Origin: Imbricaverruca yamaguchii
Taxonomy: Eukaryota > Arthropoda > Thecostraca > Neoverrucidae
Direction of reading: 5' to 3'
DNA length: 64,000 nt
Assembly (NCBI GenBank): GCA_034440575.1
Contig: JAOTOL010001317.1
Coordinates: forward strand, 1 to 64,000
Part shown: one piece after another, positions 1 through 11,110 of the stretch
How the letters are laid out: the number at the start of each line of letters is the position of its first letter
Position numbering within the stretch: position 1 is the stretch's first letter
The notes under the pieces: model-generated
Databases searched by the model: none
Told to the model about the DNA's origin: nothing
Seen by the model: only the letters and a program-made list of their open reading frames with translations
Made by a program: the position numbers and the translations under genes

Positions 1-1311
1 GGGGGTGAGGGGTGAGGGTTGTGAGCGGGAGTGAGGGGTGAGGGTTGTGGGCGGGGGGTGAGGGGTGAGGGTTGTGGGCGGGGGGCGAGGGGTGAGGGTT
101 GTAGGCGGGGGTGAGGGGTGAGGGTTGTGGGCGGGGGGCGAGGGGTGAGGGGTGAGGGTTGTGGGCGGGGGTGAGGGGTGAGGGTTGTGGGCGGGGGTGG
201 GGGGTGAGGGGTGAGGGTTGTGGGCGGTGGGCGAGGGGTGAGGGTTGTGGACGGGGGGTGAGGGGTGAGGGTTGTGGGCGGGAGTGAGGGGTGAGGGTTG
301 TGGGCGGGGGGTGAGGGGTTAGGGTTGTGGGCGGGGGGTGAGGGGTGAGGGTTGTGGGCGGGGGTGAGGGGTGAGGGTTGTGGGCGGGGGGTGAGGGGTG
401 AGGGTTGTGGGCGGGGGTGAGGGGTGAGGGGTGAGGGTTGTGGGCGGTGGGCGAGGGGTGAGGGTTGTGGACGGGGGGTGAGGGGTGAGGGTTGTGGGCG
501 GGAGTGAGGGGTGAGGGTTGTGGGCGGGGGGTGAGGGGTGAGGGTTGTGGGCGGGGGTGAGGGGTGAGGGTTGTGGGCGGGGGGTGAGGGGTGAGGGTTG
601 TGGGCGGGGTGAGGGGTGAGGGTTGTGGGCGGGGGGTGAGGGGTGAGGGTTGTGGGCGGGGGGTGAGGGGTGAGGGGTGAGGGTTGTGGGCGGTGGGCGA
701 GGGGTGAGGGTTGTGGACGGGGGGTGAGGGGTGAGGGTTGTGGGCGGGAGTGAGGGGTGAGGGTTGTGGGCGGGGGTGAGGGGTGAGGGTTGTGGGCGGG
801 GGTGAGGGGTGAGGGTTGTGGGCGGGGGGTGAGGGGTGAGGGTTGTGGGCGGGGGTGAGGGATGAGGGTTGTGGGCGGGGGTGAGGGGGTGAGGGTTGTG
901 GGCGGGGGGTGAGGGGTGAGGGTTGTGGGCGGGGGGTGAGGGGTAAGGGTTGTGGGCGGGGGGCGAGGGGTGAGGGTTGTGGACGGGGGGTGAGGGGTGA
1001 GGGTTGTGGGCGGGAGTGAGGGGTGAGGGTTGTGGGCGGGGGCGAGGGGTGAGGGTTGTGGACGGGGGGGGTGAGGGGTGAGGGTTGTGGGCGGGAGTGA
1101 GGGGTGAGGGTTGTGGGCGGGGGCGAGGGGTGAGGGTTGTGGGCGGGGGTGATGGGTGAGGGTGATGGGCGGGGGCGAGGGGTGAGGGTTGTGGGCGAGG
1201 GCGAGGGGTGAGGGTTGTGGGCGGGGGTGAGGGGTGAGGGTTGTGGGCGGGGGTGAGGGGTGAGGGTTGTGGGCGGGGGGCGAGGGGTGAGGGTTGTGGG
1301 CGGGGGGTGGG
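1..1311. repeat. G-rich minisatellite, ~26-28 bp unit, cut by window start
   Basis: The plus strand is an unbroken run of variants of GGGTGAGGGTTGTGGGCGGG (about 26-28 bp each, near 48 copies), with C almost confined to the GCGG step. The array starts outside the window and stops sharply near 1311. Runs of three to seven G at short spacing mean the plus strand could form G-quadruplexes. Variant units (GTGGACGG, GCGGTGGGCG) recur at about 221, 441 and 687, so there is a looser higher-order period of 220-246 bp. A 348-codon proline/threonine-rich frame on the minus strand (319-1365) is a by-product of the array. Confidence 0.95.
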
Positions 1312-1739
1312 GGTGGACGTGAATATGTGAGCTGTTACTAAGTAAAATATAATTAGTTTTATCAAATTAGCTGGAGCACAGACAATCCATCAGTAACAAT
1401 CTCACCTCCTTCGCACACTTGAAGCATTTGAAGCATGCACATTAAGACAATTTCTGAAGGGCAACTGGAAGACAGCAGGGTAGTAGTTTGAGAGTGGTGG
1501 TGCAGCGTGTCTGGATTGTTTCGCCACCACTGACGTTTGTAAGTTGTGCCATCAGACTAACACCCGATTCTTGGATGAACATCTTCAACAATTGTACAAA
1601 CATCCAACGGTAACGTCGAAATATTTCCAATCAATTTCCTGCATAATGCCTCGTAGGATGTAAATTGTGCTGTAATTTTGTATTCCACATTTTTACTGTA
1701 ACAAAAACCTCGTAACAAAGGCAGTTACGAAATTGTGTT
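1312..1739. other. Single-copy spacer, nothing recognised
   Basis: About 430 bp of ordinary mixed-composition DNA between two arrays. I see no conserved coding frame, repeat or RNA. Confidence 0.5.
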
Positions 1740-2150
1740 GGTCTTGGAAGCAAAACCGCAACCGGCTTCACGCTAGGCCGAAACTCTATCAGTATTGTTC
1801 ATGCATGCCAGTGTCAGTCCAGCATTTGAACGGCAACACAGTGTTAGTCCAGGATGGGCAAGGCATTGTGCCGAGGTTAGTCCGGCATAAAGCCTGGTCA
1901 GCTGAGCAGTGGGTATCGTGCCGGCGTCAGCACAGCATTGGTGCAGGATAGGCTCGGTGTTGTACCGAGGCCAGCCCAGTATCAGATCCTGCTTAGACCA
2001 TTGTGGTGCCGGGGTCAACACAGGATAGGCTCGGTGTTGTCCCGGGACCAGTCTTGAACATGACCGAGGTCAGCTCAATACGGTGCCGGGGTCAGTTAGT
2101 ATCGGCAGAGTATCAGTTCAGCATGGGACCGGGGCATTTCAGCGGTAGGC
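1740..2150. repeat. Old degenerate short repeat (GTGCCGGGGTCAG-like)
   Basis: Diverged copies of a motif of roughly 30 bp built from GTCAGTCCAGCAT and GTGCCGGGGTCAG follow one another irregularly; for example GGATAGGCTCGGTGTTGT occurs twice (near 1947 and 2022). It looks like a decayed minisatellite. Copy number and period are uncertain by eye. Confidence 0.55.
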
Positions 2151-2518
2151 CAGACCGCTGTCTTTAGCTACCTCGGGCCAGACCCGCTCGCCACAGAACG
2201 TCCACGGCTCAATTCGGGAACAGGATCGACACGATCGGCATCCCAATCAGCTTCAGACCGGCCGTTCGGGGCTAGGGGCAATGCGCGCAGACGTTGTGGC
2301 ACACGTGGGCTGCAAATCACCAGAGCCTGGCGCTGCTGGTCCTGGCGGTGTCGTGACGGACCTCCTGCTCCGGCGTCGGCACCTTGTCGAACACCACCCA
2401 CTTCACTTGCCAGACCCATCCTCTTCGTCGCCAACGTAATTGCTCAGTCACCGTCAGAGGCATCTATCGGCGAACACCACGTCCCCAGCCGTGGCGTGTC
2501 ATCTAGCTGGAGGGCGTG
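2151..2518. other. GC-rich spacer, nothing recognised
   Basis: Moderately GC-rich unique sequence leading into the 64-bp array. Several short open frames on both strands show no recognisable domain. Confidence 0.4.
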
Positions 2519-3412
2519 TACTGTACATGGCGCGGCGTGGTCCGCCACACCTACTACCTTGCTCCGGCGTGTCGAGGGTGGACACTGTACATGGCGCGGC
2601 GTGGTCCGCCACACCTACTACCTTGCTTCGGCGTGTCTGATGGTGGACACTGTACATGGCGCGGCGTGGTCCGCCACACCTACTACCTTGCTCCGGCGTG
2701 TCGAGGGTGGACACTGTACATGGCGCGGCGTGGTCCGCCACACCTACTACCTTGCTCCGGCGTGTCGAGGGTGGACACTGTACAGGGCGCGGCGTGGTCC
2801 GCCACGCCTACTACCTTGCTCCGGCGTGTCGAGGGTGGACACTGTACATGGCGCGGCGTGGTCTGCCACACCTACTACCTTGCTCCGGCGTGTCGAGGGT
2901 GGACACTGTACATGGCGCGGCGTGGTCCGCCACGCCTACTACCTTGCTCCGGCGTGTCGAGGGCGGACACTGTACATGGCGCGGCGTGGTCCGCCACGCC
3001 TACTACCTTGCTCCGGCGTGTCGAGGGTGGACACTGTACATGGCGCGGCGTGGTCCGCCACGCCTACTACCTTGCTCCGGCGTGTCGAGGGTGGACACTG
3101 CACAGGGCACGGCGTGGTCCGCCACGCCTACTACCTTGCTCCGGCGTGTCGATGGTGGACACTGTACATGGCGCGGCGTGGTCCGCCACGCCTACTACCT
3201 TGCTCCGGTGTGTCGAGGGTGGACACTGTACATGGCGCGGCGTGGTCCGCCACGCCTACTACCTTGCTCCGGCGTGTCGAGGGTGGACACTGTACATGGC
3301 GCGGCGTGGTCTGCCACACCTACTACCTTGCTCCAGCGTGTCGAGGGTTGTCACTGTACAGGGCGCGGCGTGGTCCGCCACGCCTACTACCTTGCTCTGA
3401 CGTGTCTGGTGG
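2519..3412. repeat. 64-bp tandem array, ~14 copies
   Basis: The unit runs from CTGTACATGGCGCGGCGTGG through GGTCCGCCACACCTACTACC to CTTGCTCCGGCGTGTCGAGG. Unit starts at 2521, 2585, 2650 and 2714 give a period of 64-65 bp. Units are very similar, differing mainly by CACACC versus CACGCC and by CATGG versus CAGGG, so the array is young or homogenised. Because the unit has no stop codons in several frames and 64 is not a multiple of three, long open frames appear in all three plus frames and on the minus strand. These are not genes. Confidence 0.95.
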
Positions 3413-6400
3413 TGCCCAACATGTGTTTGAAAGCTGGTTTCAACGGTGAGGAACATCTAAAGCCAGAGGCAGCAGTCCCAACACAAAATCCCTGAACACT
3501 ATTATCGGTGGTGAGGAATGGCCGAAGCCAAAGCCAGTGGACTTGCAACACATACTCTTGGTGATGATCGATGCGGAGAAGAGGACACGCTTCGCAGTAG
3601 ATCCAAAGTGTGATGTTCTTCCACCGTACAATAATTTGTGAAAAAGACTCACTTTCTTCGCTTATTTCGACTAACTGTTTCCCTTAATTAGCTTTTTTAT
3701 TTTCAGATTTGCTTGATCCTTCAGTTCAGAAGAAAGAATGCACCGATCATTACAACCCTCACAGTGTGCGTGGCGGTCCGGTTGACCCCCTGCGATTTTC
3801 CTGCGGTAACTCTTGAACTGTTAATGCTATCATTTTGAACATTGGCGGGCTTTCTGCTACTTTAAAAGAGAGAGAAAAGTGCTTAAAAGTGCGCTCATTG
3901 TGCAAACAATCTTCCAGGTTATTGCAACACCGGAGCTGGGGAAGTTAATGTTGCGTCGTGATCTTGTCAAGGGAATTTAGTAAATGTAAATTCTCAAACG
4001 CAAATTCGTAAATAAACCGTGTAAGATGTAGTCGAAAGGGTCCGTGGACAAATAATCGCAGAAATAGAAAAGATGGTAAATGTGATCTTAGGCGAAGTGA
4101 CTATGTCAAATGAAGAATGATGCTAGGAAAAAATGCTTCCCTGCACATAGTGCTAAGTACATTTACCAAGTAAACAGTCACTAAGTAATGCTTATTTTTT
4201 TGGAAAAATTGAAATATGTTCCAGATTTCCAAGAACATCAATTAGTAGCAAAGCTGGACAAAATGTGATGGCAAATTTCGAACTCTAAAAGCACGTCAAT
4301 GTTCAAGCCATTATCAGGTCCGGGAGCTGATATATGAGCTGCGTTGTGCCAAAGGTACATTTATTCCGGATACTTTATAGGCTAAAATGGCCAAGCAAGA
4401 ATAATTTTGCGCGCAGAATGGATTCATGGTGTGACCATCGGGTGTTACAAAATCGATGAAATAATATGTAAGTTTTCCTCCAAAATTTTTGGTGGATTTG
4501 AAAATCTCGTATATTTTTCGGTATTGTTCTCTAAATATTTATCAAAGAGACTAGAAAGCATGCGATTTTGTTGCGGCCACATCTTGCTTACGTTGTACTC
4601 ATTACCGTTCTCTGAGCGTCACTGATGGTGAAAAATGTTATGTACTACAATCAGTAGATTTAAATTAATATGCCCAAATATTAAACATTGACGGTATCAG
4701 TGAAATCGACCTTTACACGTATCAGCTATGCTATCCTGAGCTTTCAGTACATTATTATCACTATTGAAGCACAAAATCACGTTTGTTTTGTGCCAGGGTT
4801 TGGAATCAACGGTAAAGACGGTTGCGCTCCGACATTGACCTACTTTACCTGACCTGGAACGCCATCCAAAAGACATAGAGTAAGATGCTTTAAGTAGTTC
4901 CAAAAAGGCAAAGGATGTCACCACACCATGCCATTCTCCGCAATAGTCTATCCTACTTAGATCAGAAGTTAGTGGGTGAGGTCAAATTGATGCCCCTTTC
5001 CACACTGCGTGGGGAAACAGTTCACCTGCAGCTTGAGGGAGAGAAGGCCACATCAAAAGAGGCACGCTTCGAGGCAGTTGCCGGTGCGGTAAGGTGAAAT
5101 ATGGTCAGGTGAGGCTAGGCCAGGTGAGGTGGGTCGGGAGACCTGTGATGATGTGAGGTGAGGTGGGATGGGATGAGGCGGCGTGCAGCAGAAACTCCAG
5201 GCGTGACCGATAACGGTCTCTGCAGCGGTATTCCCATTGCTGTATCCAAACAGAGATACGCCGTGTCATTTCTGCTTGTGGACTTGTGATAAGACGTACA
5301 GGGCGGTAATAAATGACGGATATGGAATATTAACGGACCGCTGAAGAACTACATGGGCTGCACTTCTTTGCAGGTTAGGTCCGGCGATCCCGATTCTAGT
5401 CGAGTTCCTTTTCCTGGAGGCCGCTTTGCTATAGCACCAGCATTGCCCTTCTGCCACAGGACAGACGTGTGCATCATTGACTAGATCTTGTTGCTTGCAG
5501 TAGCATCGATTGAGCCTTTGGTCGTGCAACACCAAAAAAAATTGCACAACCATGGTATAGCTCCTATCCAGGCAGACAGCGCATCGCGTGCTGTGGTAGT
5601 TCCATTCACGTGAAGTAAAATAATGCTTCATGTGCAAAGAAAAACAATCTTACGTCAAATAAGTTTTCGGATATGCTATTGAACGCGTCAGGTGCGCATA
5701 CAGCTCCAGTGCAAGAATAAGCACGCACATAAAAAATGAGCAATATAGAGTCTGGGACTGCGAACCGAAGCTTCAGCGAATGAATGATTTTGTTTATGAG
5801 GAATCGAATACCAGTCAAAAAGCACGTTCAACGGTTTTAACCTCGTCTACTTTCGCGTCCATGTTGCAGTTTCGGGCATCTCTGCACAATCGACCCGCGT
5901 GGTATTTGTGGCCCTGGACAGACACACGGTTTTGAGCTGGACCATCAGATCTTTGAACATGCAGGAGGTAAAATATGGACTTCAGCAGCTACTCCGCCAC
6001 ACCAGTAGTTCACAGTTGCATCGTTGATCCTATTCTGATCACATGTTGTCAGCAGGCTTCGAACTGTGCGGTAAGTACACGAACCACATGCTCACATCGT
6101 ATATTTGCGAACATATTCTTGGAAAATTAAACGATTTGAAGGCGCAATTGACGGCCCGGAGAGCACTGACAATTTAAAAGCAGCAGAACGACGGGCAACA
6201 CCGCACGACTCCAGCGTTGCAGCAGACATTTCCAGACGTACCAGCTGGAGATCTGGTGCTGGACATCCAGAAACGTAGCTCGTTACGACGTCGTTCGTCA
6301 CCGGACCGACAACAGAATTAGACCCCCAGATAGCTGGCTAGACCTGGCCGGACTCGCTGGTAAACACATGACTCAAGCTGCAAATATTTACCGCTGTGGG

Positions 6401-7165
6401 TTGTACGGAGAGTAATGGGTCCCGGGATGCCGACCTGTGTTTATACGGCTTAATCCTGAGCTCAGAGCGAGGCATGCCATGATGCTTAATTAAATTCAGC
6501 ATCAAATTCTTAGATTTATTGCGCATATTTCTGTCAGCCGACCGCGGTAAATCTGACTCGGCCAAGAGCATAAGAGCGGCAACGGCTGTCGGTTATGGGA
6601 AATTTGATTCGACCGGATGCCTGTGTGCTGTTGAAAATAAAATGCATCAAGTTCTTCTTTTTCATGCATCTTGTTCTTCTTTTTTCCACCCTCATCCACC
6701 GGTTTATTTCAAGTTAAGGCACTCAACTGGCACCATAAGGTAATTACGAACATGCACCAGACTACATTCGCATTATTTTCGTTTAACTGCCATGTATAAT
6801 GACTAGGAAGCAAAGCTAATCATAATTAAGACCAGTAACTCTAGGGATGAAAGTAATAATTATATGGCAGATTGCGAGCGTAACTTCAGCCACACGATAA
6901 ATATATGGCTGGAAATGCACCGGAATAAATAAGAAGCAGCAAACCAAGCAAATTATCACTGACATCTCCTTGATTGTATCGATGATATTATAATATCTTG
7001 TAACTTAAGTCTAGAAGAATGACCATGAATTCCATCTTGGTTAAAACAGCATCGTATTGCCTTTCCTCGTTGTTGTCTGTCTCACTATCTAGCCACGTCA
7101 AGAATGCTTCTGGTGGTTGCATGTGGACAAAGCCCAGTCAGTGAACCACTGGCATGTGTTCCGTC
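3413..7165. other. Single-copy, mostly AT-leaning DNA, no gene recognised
   Basis: About 3.7 kb without a supportable gene. All open frames are short (at most 123 codons) and show no motif that I know. A small run of GTGAGGT-like steps lies near 5100-5180. I see no RNA gene or mobile-element end. Introns or regulatory DNA of a larger gene cannot be excluded. Confidence 0.5.
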
Positions 7166-7540
7166 GCTGCATTCACACAAAATAAGCAACCAGAAGGCTA
7201 ACCAAAAGAGTAACCACATCAGGAAACATAATAGTAATCCAAATATTAACCACAATTGTAATCATAAGAGTAACCATACGAGTAACCACAAGAGCAACCG
7301 CAAATGACCACAAGAGTAACCACGAGAGTAATCACAATATTAACCATTAGAGAAACCACAAGAGTAACCACGAGTGTAACCATAAAAAGTGATCTCAGGA
7401 GTAATCACATCCGTAACTACACGACTAACCACAAGAGTGACCACCGTAATAACCACAACAGCAACCACCGGACTAACTACTAATAACCACAAGAGTACCA
7501 ACAAGAGCAATCACAAGAGTAACCACAAGATCTGACCTAA
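7166..7540. repeat. Degenerate ~12-bp repeat (AGAGTAACCACA)
   Basis: Thirty or so imperfect copies of AGAGTAACCACA and relatives (AATATTAACCACA, ACGAGTAACCACA) run head to tail. Divergence between copies is high, so the array is old or never homogenised. Confidence 0.8.
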
Positions 7541-7734
7541 CACGACTGGAGGCAGTCTTTACTGTCGGCGGCGCTGCAACATTGAATGTCTAGTTACCAT
7601 AGCAATGGATCTGTTTTCACGTCGTTCAGACAGCATACCTGCGCTTGGAAGAGGTGGCGGCACGTTTACGACGTGGTGTCGAATCCACAAGGGATCTATG
7701 ACTCCATACGCGAGAACAACACTGGCGCAGCTCC

Positions 7735-7990
7735 TGCCTATTCAGGTGGAGATCGAACGACACCGGGCCTATTCAGGTGGAGATCGAACAACATCGGACC
7801 TATTCAGGTGGAGATCGAACGACATCAGTGCAGCTCCGGCCTATTCAGGTGGAGATCGAACAACATCGGGCCTATTCAGGTGGAGATCGAACGACACCGG
7901 GCCTATTCAGGTGGAGATCGAACAACATCGGACCTATTCAGGTGGAAATAGAACGACACCGGCGCAGCTCCGGCCTATTAATGGTGGAGA
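7735..7990. repeat. 31-bp tandem array, ~8 copies
   Basis: Copies of CCTATTCAGGTGGAGATCGA followed by ACGACACCGGG. TTCAGG starts at 7741, 7772, 7803 and 7844, giving a 31-bp period with one 41-bp unit that carries an extra GTGCAGCTCC. The same GCGCAGCTCC word precedes the first unit and follows the last, so the array probably grew from inside a larger duplicated segment. The open frames here (to 141 codons) follow from the array. Confidence 0.92.
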
Positions 7991-8194
7991 TGGACCGACA
8001 GACTTCACGTGCAGACCTCATTTGCTTTAAAGACGGTGCAAATAACCTCTATCGTCCGGCACGCCTCTAAACTCACTTTCCCCAGCCGTACTTCTTTGGG
8101 CCGCAGTCGATTGCATGACATGACCAACTTGATCAAAGACGGGAAACAGATGCCGTTGTGCAATAAATAAGGCACCATTTGCAGTCCTTCCCTT

Positions 8195-8790
8195 AGCATG
8201 CCCACGCCGTCAGCGGCGGCACCCCCACCCCCCACCCACACACACATAGTGGGGCGGGGCGACAGCATGCGCCGACGCACACGCGTGACGGCTGCGCACG
8301 TGCGTGCAGCGCAACTCACTCACCGGGGGAGCGCTGAAGGCGGCCGGCAGCGGCTGCCGCCAGCAGGAGGCAGGTCAGCGGACGCCAGCACATGGCGGCC
8401 GTGGGCAACCGGCGCCGCCGATGACACGAGGTCACACGAGGTGGCCGGGTCACGAGGCGGCGGGGGTCGAGTGGGCGGCAGTGCGGACCGACAGGCGGCG
8501 ACACGACGGCGGCCGCTGAGCGGGTTGGCGTGAGTGGTGAGGCGATGTCGGTCGGCGGTTGGCGGTCAGCACAGCTGCAGGGTCGGCCCCCGGCACGAGC
8601 CGCGCGAACACTGCACTCGGCCCGACCGCCGGCTGGCGCGCGCTTTTGATCGCCGGCCCTGGCGCCCTTTCGGCGGCGCGGCTGGGCGGCGCCATGAAGT
8701 TCCGCCGGCTACGCGGCTCGCCGAGCGAAACTACACCGCCGCAAGGCAGCCGGGCACTCCAGCAAAAGCTCGTGGGCCATATCGCTGTCG
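8195..8790. promoter_or_regulatory. CpG-rich GC island, possible promoter or 5' exon
   Basis: A sharp rise in GC with many CpG steps, bounded by AT-rich DNA on both sides. Such islands often mark promoters or first exons, but I see no TATA box or initiator that decides it. An ATG at 8694 in a fair context (GGCGCCATGAAG) opens a 64-residue frame to 8888 beginning MKFRRLRGSPSETT. It has no domain I recognise and no clear splice donor. The island resembles others in this window (14250, 16626, 18530, 33894, 42310), so it may be a genome-wide compositional feature and not a gene start. Confidence 0.3.
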
Positions 8791-9299
8791 AGCATAGGGG
8801 CCTGGCTACAAAAAATATCTCCAAATGTCCTGTGTCATCCGGCGAGCAACATTCCTCGTATGTCATGCAGTTACACAAGTGCTGCTAATATAACTGTTTC
8901 ATATGCGCATCGGTCTTCCACAGCATGCATGCGTGGCCTATGGCTATACGCTTGCACACCGCCCATCATTTGTTCAGTGTCTGATCACACGCTACAGCTC
9001 CTGGCAAGCGACCAATCACCTGGCATGATCCAATACATTAGCACTAAATTATTGATGAAACGCTTTTAACGAATTGATATCGTTGTAAATATCCAAATAT
9101 TTTCGATCGTTACTTCGTGTTGTTGGCTTACCGTAACTCTGTTATTTTAATGATATTAAGTGGGCTTTATAGAAGTGGCACAGGCATGACTTAGTCCAGG
9201 GGCAAGAACATTTGAAGAGGCCCCCTATCTACTTTGTTCCCCCCACACGTTTTCGAAACTCCTTGGATTTCGATCAATTTACTTTCAAAGGGCCCCAGT
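8791..9299. other. Single-copy spacer
   Basis: Apart from the tail of the short frame noted in the preceding island, I see nothing recognisable. Confidence 0.4.
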
Positions 9300-9320
9300 A
9301 TATACGCATATATATATACG

Positions 9321-9386
<66 letters not shown>
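9300..9386. repeat. (AT)n microsatellite
   Basis: Nearly pure AT dinucleotide run with a few TACG interruptions at the left edge. The tyrosine/isoleucine frames on both strands are by-products. Confidence 0.97.
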
Positions 9387-10319
9387 GAAGCAACCATAGT
9401 TAAATACGTGGGAAAATATGTCAATCCGTATTGGCGTGGCTTAAGCGAGCTCTGCATTCAAAGTATAACAGTCTAGACAAGGCCAGAAAAAACAACCCGT
9501 TTAGCGGCAGACAACATCCGACAACAGAAATCCTAATCAGAAAATAAAGGGATATTAACACATGTCTAATGAAGGCATGGATGGAATAGCTTGGACAAAA
9601 ATACGATTGCTCATCTCCATGGACACAGGTAATTATTTTGTGATCCGTTATGTTGAGATATAGTTACCGGGAGGCTGTCCACGATCAGAGTGAGATCTAC
9701 CAGTGACTCAGCCAGGATTTCCCTAAGCGGGTCCCGGCATATGTGCAATGAAACAGGGACAGGTTTCGGCGTGTGAAACGCGCCCAAAATATACGTTTTT
9801 GGGTGGAGCAAATCATACATTTCTTGCTTGATCTAGTGAATTTTTGATTGCTAAGAGGGACAGGGGGGGGGGGGGGCTTCCCCTGACTGCGCCTCTGAGA
9901 CCCACATGGTTGTGGTTTTTCAACACATTCACAATTCCTCAAAATGAAGTGTGAACACCAGTGGGGGAAAATAAGTGCAGCATTTTGGAACAGGAGAATG
10001 ATCAGGAACATGCCTGACCAGCGGTGCCTAACACAGCATCCTGCAAATTATGTTTTATTTATTTTTCCTTAACGGGTGACACCCCGATTCAAGGCGAAAC
10101 AACTGGCGCTGCTGTAGGAGCCGTCATCTCAGATATCGCCATAGCTGGAGCGACCGTAGCTGCTGTAGCTGTAGCTGCTGCAGCTGTGGACAGTCACTGG
10201 GAGAGCTGTGGCCTCTTGGGCCGCCATCACCGCCAGGATGGCTGTGACCGTCGGGGCGGTCGTGGCCACAGGGGCGGCCGCCGCCGCTGAGGTTGCGGTG
10301 GGTGATCTTCCCAGTCCTT
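9387..10319. other. Spacer with GCTGTAGCTG run
   Basis: Mostly unique. A run of 13 G lies near 9867. At about 10110-10200 the triplet-like words GTAGCTGCTGTAGCTG repeat and give an alanine/valine-rich frame (10024-10290). I do not regard that frame as a gene. Confidence 0.4.
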
Positions 10320-11110
10320 AACAGTATTTAAGGCCTTCAAGGATATCCTATCTCTGAGGCTGGCCCTAAGTATTCGCCACAACGATCGTTCATTCTCAAG
10401 GGCTTCCTTAGTCCTCAGGGGCCCGCTCCATCAGGTGCCCTTGCCAAATGTCAAGATAATCCCAATCCAGTTCTCTCTGGCTCTCAGGGGACCTATTCAT
10501 CCGTCAAGAGCACTCTCCAACTTGCATGGGCCATTCTCAGTCTTCGATATACCTGTCTAACATTCAGAAGAATCCTGCAGCTCCGATACAGTCCTAACAA
10601 TTTGTAGCAAACGTCGCCATCTCTGGGAACTCTTCTTAGCTCTTAGGTGGTTCTGCTCATCCATCGGGAGCCTCGGGAGCATTACAGTCCGGTCCGTCTA
10701 GCTCTCAGGGTCTCCCCAGTCCCGGACAACCTTTCGGGCCATCAAGAACATTCTAGCTCTGAAACTGGCCCTCAAAATTCTTCACAGCCATCGCTAGCCC
10801 TCAGGGCTCTTTAGATCTCAGGGAGTCCTGTTCTTCTCATAAGGACCCTTCCTAACCTCTTGGGCATCCAGGCTAGTGTTCTCTTGGATCCATTGTCCAT
10901 TCTCAATCGTCAGGGGCCCTCTCATTAAATATATCTTCCCGAGGGTTCTCTCCGTTGACTCGAGGCCTTCTTCAACGTGCCGGGGCCATTTCCGTCAGTC
11001 CGGGGCCTCATTTGTCGCTCCATGGCCCTTCACGTCGGCCAGGGAACCCTTGCGGGCCCATGCACCGACGCTTTGAGGGTCCCTTCCGACCCTTCAGGAG
11101 GGGGGAGGGT
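10320..11110. repeat. Degenerate ~30-40 bp repeat (CTCAGGG..CCTTC)
   Basis: The words TCTCAGGG, GGGCCATTCTCAG and CCTTCAGG recur loosely every 30-40 bp through nearly 800 bp. It reads as a decayed minisatellite. Unit boundaries cannot be fixed by eye. Confidence 0.55.

Noticed and set aside
319..1365. 348-codon Pro/Thr/His-rich frame on the minus strand
   Set aside because: It reads through the G-rich minisatellite; the peptide period follows the DNA unit and there is no non-repeat domain.
1..3412. CRISPR-like regularly spaced repeats
   Set aside because: Repeats are directly adjacent with no unique spacers, and the DNA is clearly eukaryotic.
2496..3495. Three overlapping plus frames of 279-317 codons
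   Set aside because: All three frames of a stop-free 64-bp array are open at once, which a real gene would not show.
8694..8888. Short plus frame from an ATG in the GC island as a first exon
   Set aside because: Good start context, yet no clear donor site and no similarity that I recognise; kept only as a remark on the island.
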